The translations under genes were made by a program, and so were the position numbers. This document shows, piece after piece, positions 25,649 to 34,391 of a stretch of 64,000 nucleotides of DNA (within the stretch, counting starts at the first letter, position 1; every line of letters begins with the position of its first letter). The stretch covers positions 186,001-250,000 of the forward strand of contig JAFKFK010000008.1 in NCBI GenBank assembly GCA_017307275.1. The letters run 5' to 3'. Source of the DNA: Alphaproteobacteria bacterium (GTDB lineage Bacteria > Pseudomonadota > Alphaproteobacteria > Reyranellales > Reyranellaceae). Below the pieces are notes generated by a model. It was not told where the DNA came from. It saw only the letters and a list, made by a program, of their open reading frames with translations, and did no database searches.

Positions 25649-26116
25649 GTGGAAACGCCGCCCAGCACCGCGCGGTCGACGCGCCCCGAAGTCACCCTTG
25701 CCGTCTGCCGCGGCACCTGCCGGCTGCTGCGTCAGGCCGGCTACTCGGTACTCCTCGAACTGCCGCTGCCTGACGGCCGTCGCGCCGACATCATGGCGAT
25801 CACCGCCAACGGTGACCTGACGATCGTCGAGGTGAAATCGTCGATCGAGGATTGGCGCGTCGACCAGAAATGGCCGGACTATCTCGACTGGTGTGACCAG
25901 CTCTTCTTCGCCGTGCCGATCGACTTCCCGCAGGAGCTGATTGCCCAGGAGGTCGGATTGATCGTGGCCGACGCTTATGGCGCCGAGATCCTACGTCGGC
26001 CGATGCGGCAACCTTTGGCGGCGGCCCGGCGCAAGTCGCTGCTGATCGATTGCGCGCGCCTCGCTTCGGAGCGGCTCGCCCGGCTCAACGATCCGGACTT
26101 CGCCGACTTTACCTAG
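25649..26116 (+). CDS. mmcB: MmcB-family DNA repair protein
   Basis: A 155-residue protein of the MmcB family, described in Caulobacter as part of the response to mitomycin C and other DNA damage. The nuclease-like PD-(D/E)XK pattern is visible: RRADIMAITANGDLTIVEVKSS near residues 45-66, with later WRVDQKWPDYLDWCDQLFFAV. The start is a GTG. The end overlaps by 8 bp, tail to tail, the converging ABC transporter gene. In Caulobacter the gene is LexA-controlled; I do not see a clear LexA box here, and the gene appears to follow the SEL1 genes. Confidence 0.85.
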   Translation: METPPSTARSTRPEVTLAVCRGTCRLLRQAGYSVLLELPLPDGRRADIMAITANGDLTIVEVKSSIEDWRVDQKWPDYLDWCDQLFFAVPIDFPQELIAQEVGLIVADAYGAEILRRPMRQPLAAARRKSLLIDCARLASERLARLNDPDFADFT

Positions 26117-28280
26117 AAGCGTTGGGTGTCCGTCCGCGGCTCGCCTCGGCCATGCGGATGCGGGCATAGGCCATGACCTCCGTCGGCGGCCCGATACGTT
26201 CTATGCGGCCATCCATCACCAACGCGACGCGATCGGCGATCGCCAGCGGTGCGAGTCGATGGGTGATCATGATCACCGTGCGGCCGCGCGTGTTGCCCTT
26301 GAGCTGGCGCAGGAGCTGTTCCTCGGTGGCCGGATCGAGCGCGCTGGTCGCCTCGTCGAGGATCAGGATGCGCGGGTTGCGGATCAACGCGCGCGCGATG
26401 CAGAGGAGCTGCCGCTGCCCCGTCGACAGGCCCTGCCCGCGCTCGCCCAGCACGGTGTTGTATCCCTGTGGCAGGCGTTGGATGAACTCATGCGCGCCGA
26501 CGAACTTGGCCACCGCGACGACACGGCCGGGATCCTTGTCGGCAACGCCCATCGCGATGTTCTCGCGCACTGAACCCGTGAAAAGCTGGACGTCCTGCGG
26601 CACGGCGCCGATCTGCGCGCGCAACTGCGCCGGCGAAATGTGCGCGATGTCCGTACCGTCGACCAGCACGCGGCCGTCGGCCGGCTGCACCAGGCCCTGG
26701 ATCAAATTGGCGATCGTGCTCTTGCCGGAGCCGGAGGGCCCGACGATGCCCAGGATCTCCCCCGCCACGACACTGAGATCGGCCTCGCGCAGGATTGCCG
26801 GTGCGCGTTCGTCGGCGCGATAGGTCACGCGTTCAAGCGCGATATCACCCGCCAGTGCCGGCATGGGCGCAAACTCGCCGGGCGGGCTTTCCGTCGGCTC
26901 GTTCATCAATTCGTCGATGCGCTTGAAGGCGGCACCCACGGCCTGGAGCTGGTGCCACGCACCAACCAGCTGCCGCATCGGCTGCAGTGCGCGCGTCGCC
27001 AGCATATTGGCCGCGATCAGACCACCAATCGTCAGCCGATGGTCGGCAACCTCGCTGATGCCGATTACGACGATGATGAGCGACGCGACGAGCTGCAATG
27101 TTCCCGAAGCGCTGGCGGCGATGTTCGCGAGATTGTTGGCGCGCAGGCTGGTGTGGGCCGATTGCTCGACCCGCGCCTGCCAGCGTTTCTCGACCTCTGC
27201 TTCGAGGCCCAGCGCCTTGATGGTGGCGGCATTGGCGACTGTCTCGGTCAGCGTCGAGCTCTTGGCCGCGAGCGCCTGAAAGCTTTCATCCGCCAGCCGG
27301 CGCTGTGCGCGATGCATGGCGAGCGACACGCCGATCAGCACGGGAATGGCCACCGCGGCGACCAGGCCCAGGATCGTACTGATGGCAAAAGTGGCAATCA
27401 GGAATAGCGCAACGAACAACAGATCTATCGCCAACACCGGCATCTGGCCGGTGAGGAAGGAGCGCAGCACATCGAGCTGACGCAACCGCTCCGCAATGAC
27501 ACCCGATGGCGTGCGCTCGAAGTGCCGGTAAGGCAAGGCCACGAGGTGATGCAACACTTCGGCACTCATCAGCGCGTCGAGCCGCGCGCCGGTCCGGGCC
27601 GACAACCAGCCACGCGACACGCGCAGTCCGAAGTCCGCTGCGTAGGCCACCAGCATGCCGGCGCAGAGAACGGTCATCACCGACGACAGACTTCCCGGTG
27701 GGTGCTGGCCGATCACCGTGTTGACTGCCAGCATCATGAAGAGCGGCGTCAGAAGGCCCAGCACATTGATGAGGAACGAAGCCGCCGCGAGCCTCAGTAC
27801 GACAGGCCGCACGCGCTTCCAGAACGGTGCGTACCACTGCTCCGCTGCCTCCTGCAGCACAGGCTCGCGCAGTACCAGGGCGCGCGAGCCGAGTGCCATC
27901 ATCGCCTCGTCGCCGAGTTGCCAGGCGCGCCCTTCGACGACATCGAGAACGGTCCAGCGTCGGGCCCGTCCGGAGACGACGACATGTACTGTCTGGTCGG
28001 GCGCCAGCAGAGCGAAGGGCTTCGGCAGTTCGTCGAGTCTGGCCGCGTCGAGGTCGACGGCTTCGGCGACAAAGCCAAGCCGCTTGCCGGCGGTAAGAAA
28101 AGCCGCTTCGTCGAGACCCGACGCCGGCACTGCCGCGAGGCGACGCACATCGGCTTCGCTCACCGGCCGGCCGACCTGCTGGGTGATGTACAGCAGGGCC
28201 CTCATGAGCGAGTCGACGCGGGGACGGCTCGCGCTGTCCCACAGGGACTGCTGGAAGCCGCCATTCTCAAGCGGAGCCAT
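26109..28280 (-). CDS. Type I secretion-like ABC transporter with degenerate C39 domain
   Basis: A 723-residue fusion. Residues 1-125 form a C39-like domain without a catalytic Cys (a CLD as in HlyB). About five or six membrane segments follow (150-430), then an ATPase domain with Walker A GPSGSGKST near 510, signature LSTGQRQLL and Walker B ILILDEATSALD. Such proteins (LssB/HlyB type) export large unfolded polypeptides, normally with a membrane fusion protein and an outer-membrane channel; neither is encoded nearby. ATG 28280 is preferred over 28337, which lies close to the metK terminator. Substrate unknown. Confidence 0.82.
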   Translation of the reverse strand: MAPLENGGFQQSLWDSASRPRVDSLMRALLYITQQVGRPVSEADVRRLAAVPASGLDEAAFLTAGKRLGFVAEAVDLDAARLDELPKPFALLAPDQTVHVVVSGRARRWTVLDVVEGRAWQLGDEAMMALGSRALVLREPVLQEAAEQWYAPFWKRVRPVVLRLAAASFLINVLGLLTPLFMMLAVNTVIGQHPPGSLSSVMTVLCAGMLVAYAADFGLRVSRGWLSARTGARLDALMSAEVLHHLVALPYRHFERTPSGVIAERLRQLDVLRSFLTGQMPVLAIDLLFVALFLIATFAISTILGLVAAVAIPVLIGVSLAMHRAQRRLADESFQALAAKSSTLTETVANAATIKALGLEAEVEKRWQARVEQSAHTSLRANNLANIAASASGTLQLVASLIIVVIGISEVADHRLTIGGLIAANMLATRALQPMRQLVGAWHQLQAVGAAFKRIDELMNEPTESPPGEFAPMPALAGDIALERVTYRADERAPAILREADLSVVAGEILGIVGPSGSGKSTIANLIQGLVQPADGRVLVDGTDIAHISPAQLRAQIGAVPQDVQLFTGSVRENIAMGVADKDPGRVVAVAKFVGAHEFIQRLPQGYNTVLGERGQGLSTGQRQLLCIARALIRNPRILILDEATSALDPATEEQLLRQLKGNTRGRTVIMITHRLAPLAIADRVALVMDGRIERIGPPTEVMAYARIRMAEASRGRTPNASR

Positions 28281-28337
28281 TTCCGAAGGGTACCCGGAAA
28301 GGTGTTGGGACTCAATTAGTTGGCACTGAGTCCTCAA

Positions 28338-28373
28338 GCAAAAGGCGCGCGAGGCAGGGCCCCACGCGCCTTT
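28338..28373 (-). terminator. Intrinsic terminator after metK
   Basis: On the minus strand AAAGGCGCG pairs with CGCGCCTTT, followed by TTGC, about 20 bp after the metK stop. The T-run is short, so efficiency is uncertain. Confidence 0.65.
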
Positions 28374-28393
28374 CGAAGACTATGCCTGCCGCT

Positions 28394-29680
28394 TTAGCGG
28401 GCGCCGAAAGCGCGCTTCAGTTCGGGCACGAGATCGGTGCGCTCCCACGAGAAGCCGCCGTCCTTCTCGGGCTTGCGGCCGAAATGACCATAGGCCGCGG
28501 TGCGCCGGTAGATCGGCTTGTTGAGCTCCAGCGAGCGGCGGATGTTGGTCGGCCGCAGCGGGAAGAGATCCGAGAGGACCTTCTCGAGTTTACGCTCGTC
28601 GACCTTGCCGGTGCCCTGCGTGTCGACATAGAGCGACATCGGATCGGCAACGCCAATCGCATAGGCCACCTGGATCAGGCAGCGGTCAGCGAGGCCGGCA
28701 GCAACGACGTTCTTGGCGAGATAGCGCGCGGCATAGGCCGCCGAGCGGTCGACCTTGGTCGGATCCTTGCCCGAGAAGGCGCCGCCGCCATGGGGCGCGT
28801 AGCCGCCGTAGGTGTCGACGATGATCTTGCGGCCCGTCAGGCCGCAATCGCCATCGGGACCGCCGACGACGAAGTTGCCGGTCGGGTTGACGAAGAAGTC
28901 GGCAGCCTTCTTGGGCATCCAGCCCTTCGGCAGCGACTTCTCGACGTGGCCTGCGATCATCTCGCGGATCATGCCCGAGTTGTACTTCTTGCCCTTCTTG
29001 TTGGCTTCGCGGTGCTGCGTGGACACCACGACCTTGGTGGCGCCGACGGCCTTGCCGTCGATGTAGCGCACCGTCACCTGGCTCTTGGCGTCGGGCTGCA
29101 GGTCGGGCAGTTCGCCCGAGCGACGCGCCTTGCTCAGCACTTCGAGGATCTTGTGCGAGAAATAGATCGGGGCCGGCATGAACGAGCCCTTCTCGTACTC
29201 TTCGCTGTCGCGGCAGGCGAAGCCGAACATCAGGCCCTGGTCACCCGCGCCTTCCTGTTCACCAAGGTTGCCGCCCTTCTTCTTGGCATCGACACCCATG
29301 GCGATGTCGGGCGACTGGCCGTGCAGCAGCACGTCGATGTCGGCGCCGTGGAAGGAGAAGCCGTCCTGGTCGTAGCCGATGTCGCGCACCACGTTGCGGG
29401 CGATCTCGGAGATGGCCTCGCGATTCACGATGGTGTGCTTGCCGTACTTCTTCATGTACGGCTCAGACGCACGGCCTTCACCGGCAATTACGATCTTGTT
29501 GGTCGTCGCCAGCGTCTCGCAGCCCAGACGGGTGTTGGCGTGGCTGTCGTCGGCATGGCCGAGCTTCACGTCGTTGGCGATGAACGCATCGAGGATCGCG
29601 TCCGAGATCTGGTCGCAGACCTTGTCCGGATGGCCTTCGGAAACCGATTCGCTGGTAAAAATATAGTCTTTGAGCGCCAC
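28394..29680 (-). CDS. metK: S-adenosylmethionine synthetase
   Basis: Makes S-adenosylmethionine from methionine and ATP. The 428-residue product begins [27 protein letters not shown], contains the [16 protein letters not shown] variant segment, the [10 protein letters not shown] motif and the [27 protein letters not shown] phosphate-binding region. It is longer than the E. coli enzyme (384) because of insertions near residues 200-250 that are usual in alphaproteobacteria. The start is a GTG preceded by GGAGGG. The 5' leader carries a SAM-II-like riboswitch, giving feedback control. An XRE regulator gene lies upstream. Confidence 0.96.
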   Translation of the reverse strand: MALKDYIFTSESVSEGHPDKVCDQISDAILDAFIANDVKLGHADDSHANTRLGCETLATTNKIVIAGEGRASEPYMKKYGKHTIVNREAISEIARNVVRDIGYDQDGFSFHGADIDVLLHGQSPDIAMGVDAKKKGGNLGEQEGAGDQGLMFGFACRDSEEYEKGSFMPAPIYFSHKILEVLSKARRSGELPDLQPDAKSQVTVRYIDGKAVGATKVVVSTQHREANKKGKKYNSGMIREMIAGHVEKSLPKGWMPKKAADFFVNPTGNFVVGGPDGDCGLTGRKIIVDTYGGYAPHGGGAFSGKDPTKVDRSAAYAARYLAKNVVAAGLADRCLIQVAYAIGVADPMSLYVDTQGTGKVDERKLEKVLSDLFPLRPTNIRRSLELNKPIYRRTAAYGHFGRKPEKDGGFSWERTDLVPELKRAFGAR

Positions 29681-29738
29681 TTTAAGCCCTCCACGGTTGT
29701 CGCTGGACTCCCGGGCAGGGCGGAAAGACCGCCAACGT

Positions 29739-29791
29739 CCGGCTTAGCCTTTATTAGCGCGGTGGCAAGTCGTCCAAATCCGTCCGCGGCG
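29739..29791 (-). promoter_or_regulatory. SAM-II-type riboswitch upstream of metK
   Basis: The minus strand contains the SAM-II elements in order: GGATTTGG, CTTGCC, CTAATAAAG, GCTAAGCC. P1 can form as CGCGG with CCGCG. The pseudoknot can form as TTGCC with GGCTAA (one bulged T) and as GG with CC, both pairings covarying from the published metX example. It lies about 60 bp before the metK GTG, farther than usual, so whether it blocks the ribosome-binding site directly is unclear. Confidence 0.7.
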
Positions 29792-29881
29792 ACCTCGACC
29801 ATCGAAGCCGCGCCGTTAAAAACTCCAACTGACAGGAGAAATCAAGAGGCTCGCATGCCTCAGATGGTGGCCTTCTGGCGA

Positions 29882-30349
29882 CTAGTCCTTGTTGCGGCCC
29901 TTTCGGCCCCCAAGAACCTCGGCATGGCTGGCGGCCCCGATTGCCTTGACCATCTCGAAGATGCGCTTGCGCACGCGGCTTTCGCGAATCTTGTAGTAGG
30001 CGCGCACCAGTTCCAGCGTCTCGCGTTTGATCAGCGGATCCTTCTCCTGCTCGAAGGGCGTCGCCGCTTCGCCAAAGCCGCTCTTACGGCCACGGCCCGA
30101 CATCGGCCGGCCCGCCAAGGCATTGGACGGCATTTCGTCGAAGAAATAGGAAACCGGAACGTCCAGCACCTTCGCGAATTCAAAGAGCCGGCTTGAGCCA
30201 ATGCGGTTGGAGCCGCGTTCATACTTCTGAATCTGCTGGAAGGTGAGACCAACCGCCGTCCCGAGCTTCTCCTGGCTCATGCCGAGGAGAGTGCGTCGCT
30301 GGCGCATACGCGCTCCGACGTGGACATCTACGGGATGCGATCTCGCCAT
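29882..30349 (-). CDS. XRE-family helix-turn-helix regulator (PraR-like)
   Basis: A 155-residue regulator with a lambda-repressor-type helix-turn-helix at about residues 14-68 (VGARMRQRRTLLGMSQEKLGTAVGLTFQQIQKYERGSNRI) and a C-terminal tail with a helical KRETLELVRAYYKIRESRVRKRIFEMVKAI segment. In rhizobia a similar regulator (PraR) sits between lnt and metK, the same place as here. ATG 30349 is chosen over 30379 because the upstream residues are not part of the fold. A 17-bp TGCA-N4-TGCATATCT box lies about 100 bp upstream, a candidate autoregulatory operator. Confidence 0.88.
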   Translation of the reverse strand: MARSHPVDVHVGARMRQRRTLLGMSQEKLGTAVGLTFQQIQKYERGSNRIGSSRLFEFAKVLDVPVSYFFDEMPSNALAGRPMSGRGRKSGFGEAATPFEQEKDPLIKRETLELVRAYYKIRESRVRKRIFEMVKAIGAASHAEVLGGRKGRNKD

Positions 30350-30446
30350 GGGGTCCCCATCTTTCCGGATACAAATCACGAGGTAAAACGCCGCTTCAGC
30401 ACAAAAGTGCCGAACGAGCGTTAATGTACCGTCCTGACTTCACATG

Positions 30447-30463
30447 TGCAGAAATGCATATCT
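30447..30463 (+). promoter_or_regulatory. 17-bp box, copy 3 (TGCAGAAATGCATATCT)
   Basis: Third copy of the TGCA-N4-TGCATATCT site, about 100 bp upstream of the XRE regulator start in the promoter region between that gene and lnt. A partial site (GCATATCAC) follows at 30477. Its position suggests that the XRE protein may bind all three sites. Confidence 0.5.
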
Positions 30464-30542
30464 ACGCGAGCAGGCCGCATATCACTTTAACTCGTTCCGA
30501 GTACAATGCAAGCCGAACCTTGTTCGTTAAACGCCTGAATTT

Positions 30543-32051
30543 CTAAGCATTTTCAGCCCTAGCGAAACGAGATGAGACAATCAGCACAATCGCAGCGACT
30601 GCAAGAAGGACGAGCAGAACCCAGTCGCCCCATCGCCCGTAGGGCGTGATGTCGCGGGCCATCGGCAACGGATGGTCGATGATTCCTTCCTGCTGCATAT
30701 CGAGTGAGACGAGCACCCGGCCATAAGCATCGATTATGGCCGAGACCCCCGTGTTGGCGGCACGGATCATGGGCAGCCCTTCCTCGATCGACCGCATCCG
30801 GGCACTGGCGAGGTGTTGATAAGGGCCGCTCGACAGGCCGAACCAGGCGTCGTTGGTGACATTCAGCAGCCAGCGCGGCCGGGCGCCAGGGCCGGTGACG
30901 GCGGCAGGAAAGATCACCTCGTAACAGATCACCGGCGAGACCGATGGCAGGCCCGGCAGATCCAGGGTCACCCGTGCCTCGCCTTCCTCGAACGAGCCGC
31001 GGCCAATGAAACCGGCGACCGGCGCGAGCTGGCGGTGAAAGGGAATGTACTCGCCGAGCGGGACGAGATGGACCTTGTCGTAGTGCGCAACGATCGCGCC
31101 TGCAGGATCGACGACCAGCAGCGAATTCCAGACGCCATCGCCCCGGACGCCGGTGCTTCGCGCAGCGCCGGTCAGCAGGTAGCCGCCCGGCGGGGCTGCC
31201 GTGCCCATCACCTTCAGCGCCGGTGAACCCGGCTCCACGATGAACGGTGGCGCCGTTTCCGGCCAGACCACCGCGCTCAGCCGGTCGAAGCCCTCGCGCC
31301 GGCTCATCTCCACGAGCTTCGCCAACTGCCGTGCCCGGTTCTCCGGCAGCCACTTTTCCGCCTGCGGCGTGTTGGGCTGCACGATGCGCACGAGAGGGCC
31401 TTCGGCTGCATTGACCGGCGCCATGGCCATCTGCCCGCCGAAGCCGGCAACACCGACCAGCACCAGCGCGGCGACCGATGCCCGCCAACCGGCCGCGGGG
31501 GCAGCAAGCACGAGAAAACTCAGGAGGCCGAGCCCGTAGACGCCGAACAACGACGCGCTCTGCAGCAACGGCGTCGCGAAGGCCCAGACGTGGCCGAGCG
31601 GGTTCCACGGATAGCCGGTGAAGACATGCCCGCGCAGCCATTCCGTTGCCGTCCAAGCAATGGCAAGCAGCAGCAGCCGGCAATGACGTCCACCGAAGCG
31701 CGGCCAGCGCAACGCAGCCCACTTCGCTGCCGCCCCCGCGAGCCCGGGAAAGAACCCCAGGATCGCCGCCAGCCCGATCACGATCGGCGGTCCTGCAAAG
31801 GCGAAGTCCGCGGGCGGCACGAAGAAGGCGTCGAGGATCCAGTAGGAGCCGACCGCAAAATGGCCGAGCCCCCAGGCCCAGCCCCGCCAAAGCGCGCTTC
31901 TGGGGCCTGGCGCCGTGTCCCACTGCCAGACGAAGACGACGACACCCAGGACGGCCAGAGGCAGCCACTGCAATGGCGGCATGGCGAGCGCAGCCAAAGC
32001 ACCGGCAATGAAGGCGACGCCAGCGGCGCGCCAGCCTGTAAGGTTCTTCAC
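30543..32051 (-). CDS. lnt: Apolipoprotein N-acyltransferase
   Basis: Transfers a third acyl chain to the N-terminus of lipoproteins in the inner membrane. The 502-residue product (GTG start at 32051, just after the upstream CBS gene; a longer frame would overlap that gene) has about seven membrane segments and a nitrilase-type catalytic domain with Glu in AVVWPETAPPF, Lys in YDKVHLVPLGEYIPF and Cys in SPVICYEVIFP. A C-terminal membrane helix ends the chain. It lies in the conserved block ybeY-corC-lnt. Confidence 0.94.
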   Translation of the reverse strand: MKNLTGWRAAGVAFIAGALAALAMPPLQWLPLAVLGVVVFVWQWDTAPGPRSALWRGWAWGLGHFAVGSYWILDAFFVPPADFAFAGPPIVIGLAAILGFFPGLAGAAAKWAALRWPRFGGRHCRLLLLAIAWTATEWLRGHVFTGYPWNPLGHVWAFATPLLQSASLFGVYGLGLLSFLVLAAPAAGWRASVAALVLVGVAGFGGQMAMAPVNAAEGPLVRIVQPNTPQAEKWLPENRARQLAKLVEMSRREGFDRLSAVVWPETAPPFIVEPGSPALKVMGTAAPPGGYLLTGAARSTGVRGDGVWNSLLVVDPAGAIVAHYDKVHLVPLGEYIPFHRQLAPVAGFIGRGSFEEGEARVTLDLPGLPSVSPVICYEVIFPAAVTGPGARPRWLLNVTNDAWFGLSSGPYQHLASARMRSIEEGLPMIRAANTGVSAIIDAYGRVLVSLDMQQEGIIDHPLPMARDITPYGRWGDWVLLVLLAVAAIVLIVSSRFARAENA

Positions 32052-32064
32052 GATGATGCTGCGA

Positions 32065-33015
32065 TCAGACGATCGGCGCCGACTGGGTCGGCGGCCGGAC
32101 TCGCAGGCGGCGAATGCGCCTGGGATCGACATCGAGAATTTCGAACTCGACGCCGGAGGGATGACGGACCACTTCACCGCGCTCGGGAATGCGACCGAGC
32201 AGCGAGAAGATCAGGCCGCCGACCGTATCGATCTCGCGCCGCTCGTCGTCGGACAGAACGCGGCCGATCTCTTCCTCCAGAAGCTCGATGGGCGTGCGGC
32301 CGTTGACATCGATCGTGCCATCGACGCGACGCGCAACCGTTGGGGTCTGCGCGACGTCGTGCTCGTCTTCGATCTCGCCCACGATTTCCTCGACGAGATC
32401 CTCGATGGTGAGAAGTCCGTCGGTGCCGCCGAACTCGTCGACGACCAACGCCATGTGCGTGCGCGAGCGGCGCATGTCGAGCAGCATGTCGAGCACCGGC
32501 AAGGTAGGCGCCACGAAGACGACCCGCCGAAGGATGTCGCGCAGATTGAACTTCTTGGCAGTGCCCCAGTAGGCCAGCACGTCCTTGATGTGGATCATGC
32601 CGATCACATCGTCGAGCGACTCGCGATAGATCGGGTAACGCGAATGCGCCTCGGCCTGGATCAGGCGCACGACTTCGTCGAGCGGCGTATCGGCGGCGAT
32701 GGCGGAGATATCGACTCGCGGCACCATCACGTCGGCCACGGTCTTGTCGCGCAGCTTCAAGATGTTGGCGAGGAGTACGCGCTGATCTTCACTGATCGGC
32801 GTATCGCTCTCCGGCGTTTCCTCGATCAGTTCCTCGATCGCTTCGCGAACGGCTTCATTCTTTTCGCGCCGCCTGAGGCGCCGCAGGATTGCACGCAGCA
32901 ACCCGCCATTAGAGGGGGCCTCGGGGATCGATGATGAGGTCGAAACCGCGGGCTCGCTTGTAGACGCCGGGCCTTGAAAGCCCGGCCGTGTACTGTGCGC
33001 TGTAGAGTCCGGCAT
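32065..33015 (-). CDS. CorC/HlyC-family CBS-domain protein
   Basis: A 316-residue cytosolic protein with two CBS domains (residues about 90-220, for example ILKLRDKTVADVMVPRVDISAIAADTPLDEVVRLI) and a C-terminal CorC_HlyC transporter-associated domain (VDVNGRTPIELLEEEIGRVLSDDERREIDTVGGLIFSLLGRIPERGE). Family members are linked to magnesium/cobalt efflux, though the exact role is unsettled. In most alphaproteobacteria it directly follows ybeY; here a divergent aldo/keto reductase gene stands between them. lnt follows 13 bp later. Confidence 0.92.
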   Translation of the reverse strand: MPDSTAHSTRPGFQGPASTSEPAVSTSSSIPEAPSNGGLLRAILRRLRRREKNEAVREAIEELIEETPESDTPISEDQRVLLANILKLRDKTVADVMVPRVDISAIAADTPLDEVVRLIQAEAHSRYPIYRESLDDVIGMIHIKDVLAYWGTAKKFNLRDILRRVVFVAPTLPVLDMLLDMRRSRTHMALVVDEFGGTDGLLTIEDLVEEIVGEIEDEHDVAQTPTVARRVDGTIDVNGRTPIELLEEEIGRVLSDDERREIDTVGGLIFSLLGRIPERGEVVRHPSGVEFEILDVDPRRIRRLRVRPPTQSAPIV

Positions 33016-33065
33016 GATTGCTAAGATAGGCTATCGCTCCCGCGTTGCAATCATGGAAGTTCCTG

Positions 33066-33896
33066 ATGCGTTCCTGCAATTTGCCTTCCGGCACGGCAAT
33101 GCCGGTTCTCGGCCTCGGTACCTGGCGCATGGGCGAGAGCGCCAGGCGGCGCGCCGAGGAGCTCGATGCACTGAAGTATGGCCTCGATCTTGGCTATCCG
33201 ATGATCGACACGGCAGAGATGTACGGCGAAGGCGGCGCCGAGGAGATCGTGGGCGATGCGCTCACCGGTCGCGCCGCGCTTCCCTACATCGTGAGCAAGG
33301 TCTATCCGCACAACGCTACCCGCAGTGGCACGATCGCCGCCTGCGAACGCAGTCTGAAACGCATGAGGATCGAGCGCATCGATCTCTATCTGCTGCACTG
33401 GCGTGGCGGCGCCCGGATCGAGGAAACCTTCGAGGCGTTCCATCGCCTGCGCGACGCCGGCAAGATCGCTGACTTCGGCGTCAGCAATTTCGATTTGGAC
33501 GATATGGAAGACGCCGCAGAGCTCGACAAAGGCCTGAACGGCAGCAACCAGGTGCTCTATTGCCTGTCGCGCCGCGGCCCCGAGTTCGACCTGTTGCCGT
33601 GGATGCGCAAGCGTTCGATCCCGTTGATGGCCTATTCGCCGCTCGATCAAGGCGGACTGCTGCGCAAGGCATCGCTGAAGAAGCTTGCCGACGAGGTGGG
33701 TTGCACGCCGGCGCAACTCGCAATCGCCTGGCTGCTCGCCCGGCCCGGCGTCGTCACCATTCCGAAATCGGCAAGCCGCGACCGCGTGAAAGAGAATTTC
33801 GGCGCCCTCGACGTCAAGCTCTCGCCACAGGTTCTCGCGGAACTCGACCGAGCCTTCCCGCCACCCAAGGGCAAGCAGCCTCTCGAAATGCTCTAG
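33066..33896 (+). CDS. Aldo/keto reductase
   Basis: NAD(P)H-dependent oxidoreductase of 276 residues with the TIM-barrel AKR signature: GLGTWRMGE, then DTAEMYGEGGAEEIVGDAL with the catalytic Asp and Tyr, the catalytic Lys in VSKVYP, and His in LLLHWRGG. The C-terminal cofactor loop reads TIPKSASRDRVKENF. ATG 33066 with a GGAAG ribosome-binding site is preferred over a TTG at 33045. The gene is on the opposite strand to, and inserted inside, the conserved ybeY-corC-lnt block. Substrate unknown. Confidence 0.92.
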   Translation: MRSCNLPSGTAMPVLGLGTWRMGESARRRAEELDALKYGLDLGYPMIDTAEMYGEGGAEEIVGDALTGRAALPYIVSKVYPHNATRSGTIAACERSLKRMRIERIDLYLLHWRGGARIEETFEAFHRLRDAGKIADFGVSNFDLDDMEDAAELDKGLNGSNQVLYCLSRRGPEFDLLPWMRKRSIPLMAYSPLDQGGLLRKASLKKLADEVGCTPAQLAIAWLLARPGVVTIPKSASRDRVKENFGALDVKLSPQVLAELDRAFPPPKGKQPLEML

Positions 33897-33899
33897 CGC

Positions 33900-34391
33900 T
33901 CAGCGCACGAGGTAAGGATCGGCAATCCCGAGTTTCGCCAGCACGCGCCGCTCCAGTGCTTCCATGCGTTCGGCGTCGTCGTCGCCGGTCTCATGGTCAT
34001 AGCCCAGCAGATGCAGAACGCCATGCACGACCAGATGCGTAAAATGGTCGGCCGGGGATTTGCGTTGCTCGCGCGCCTCGCGCCACACGGTCTGCCGCGC
34101 CAGCACGATGTCGCCCAGGAACTCACGCTCGCCCGACGGATAGGAAAGAACGTTGGTCGGCTTGTCCTTCTTGCGGTCGCGCGCATTGAGCTTGCGCACG
34201 GCCTTATCGTCGGCCAACGCGACGGTCAGCGCTCGCTGACCACGGCGTCGCGTTCCTGCAAAGGCGGCGCGCGCTGCGCGCCGCGCCAATCTCGCAGCAT
34301 CGGGCAGCGCTTTCGCCCAACCGTCATCGAGTTCGACCACGGTGCAGACGAGAGACGGCTCAGCCTTTGGTTTTCTTGTCGCGCGCGTCAT
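33900..34391 (-). CDS. ybeY: Endoribonuclease YbeY
   Basis: Zinc-dependent endoribonuclease needed for 16S rRNA 3'-end maturation and ribosome quality control. The 163-residue product carries the zinc motif HGVLHLLGYDH (His 123, 127, 133) and the preceding TNVLSYP substrate-binding segment. The start overlaps the end of phoH by 32 bp, which is usual in this operon. It is followed tail to tail by the aldo/keto reductase gene on the other strand, with a 3-bp gap. Confidence 0.95.
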   Translation of the reverse strand: MTRATRKPKAEPSLVCTVVELDDGWAKALPDAARLARRAARAAFAGTRRRGQRALTVALADDKAVRKLNARDRKKDKPTNVLSYPSGEREFLGDIVLARQTVWREAREQRKSPADHFTHLVVHGVLHLLGYDHETGDDDAERMEALERRVLAKLGIADPYLVR

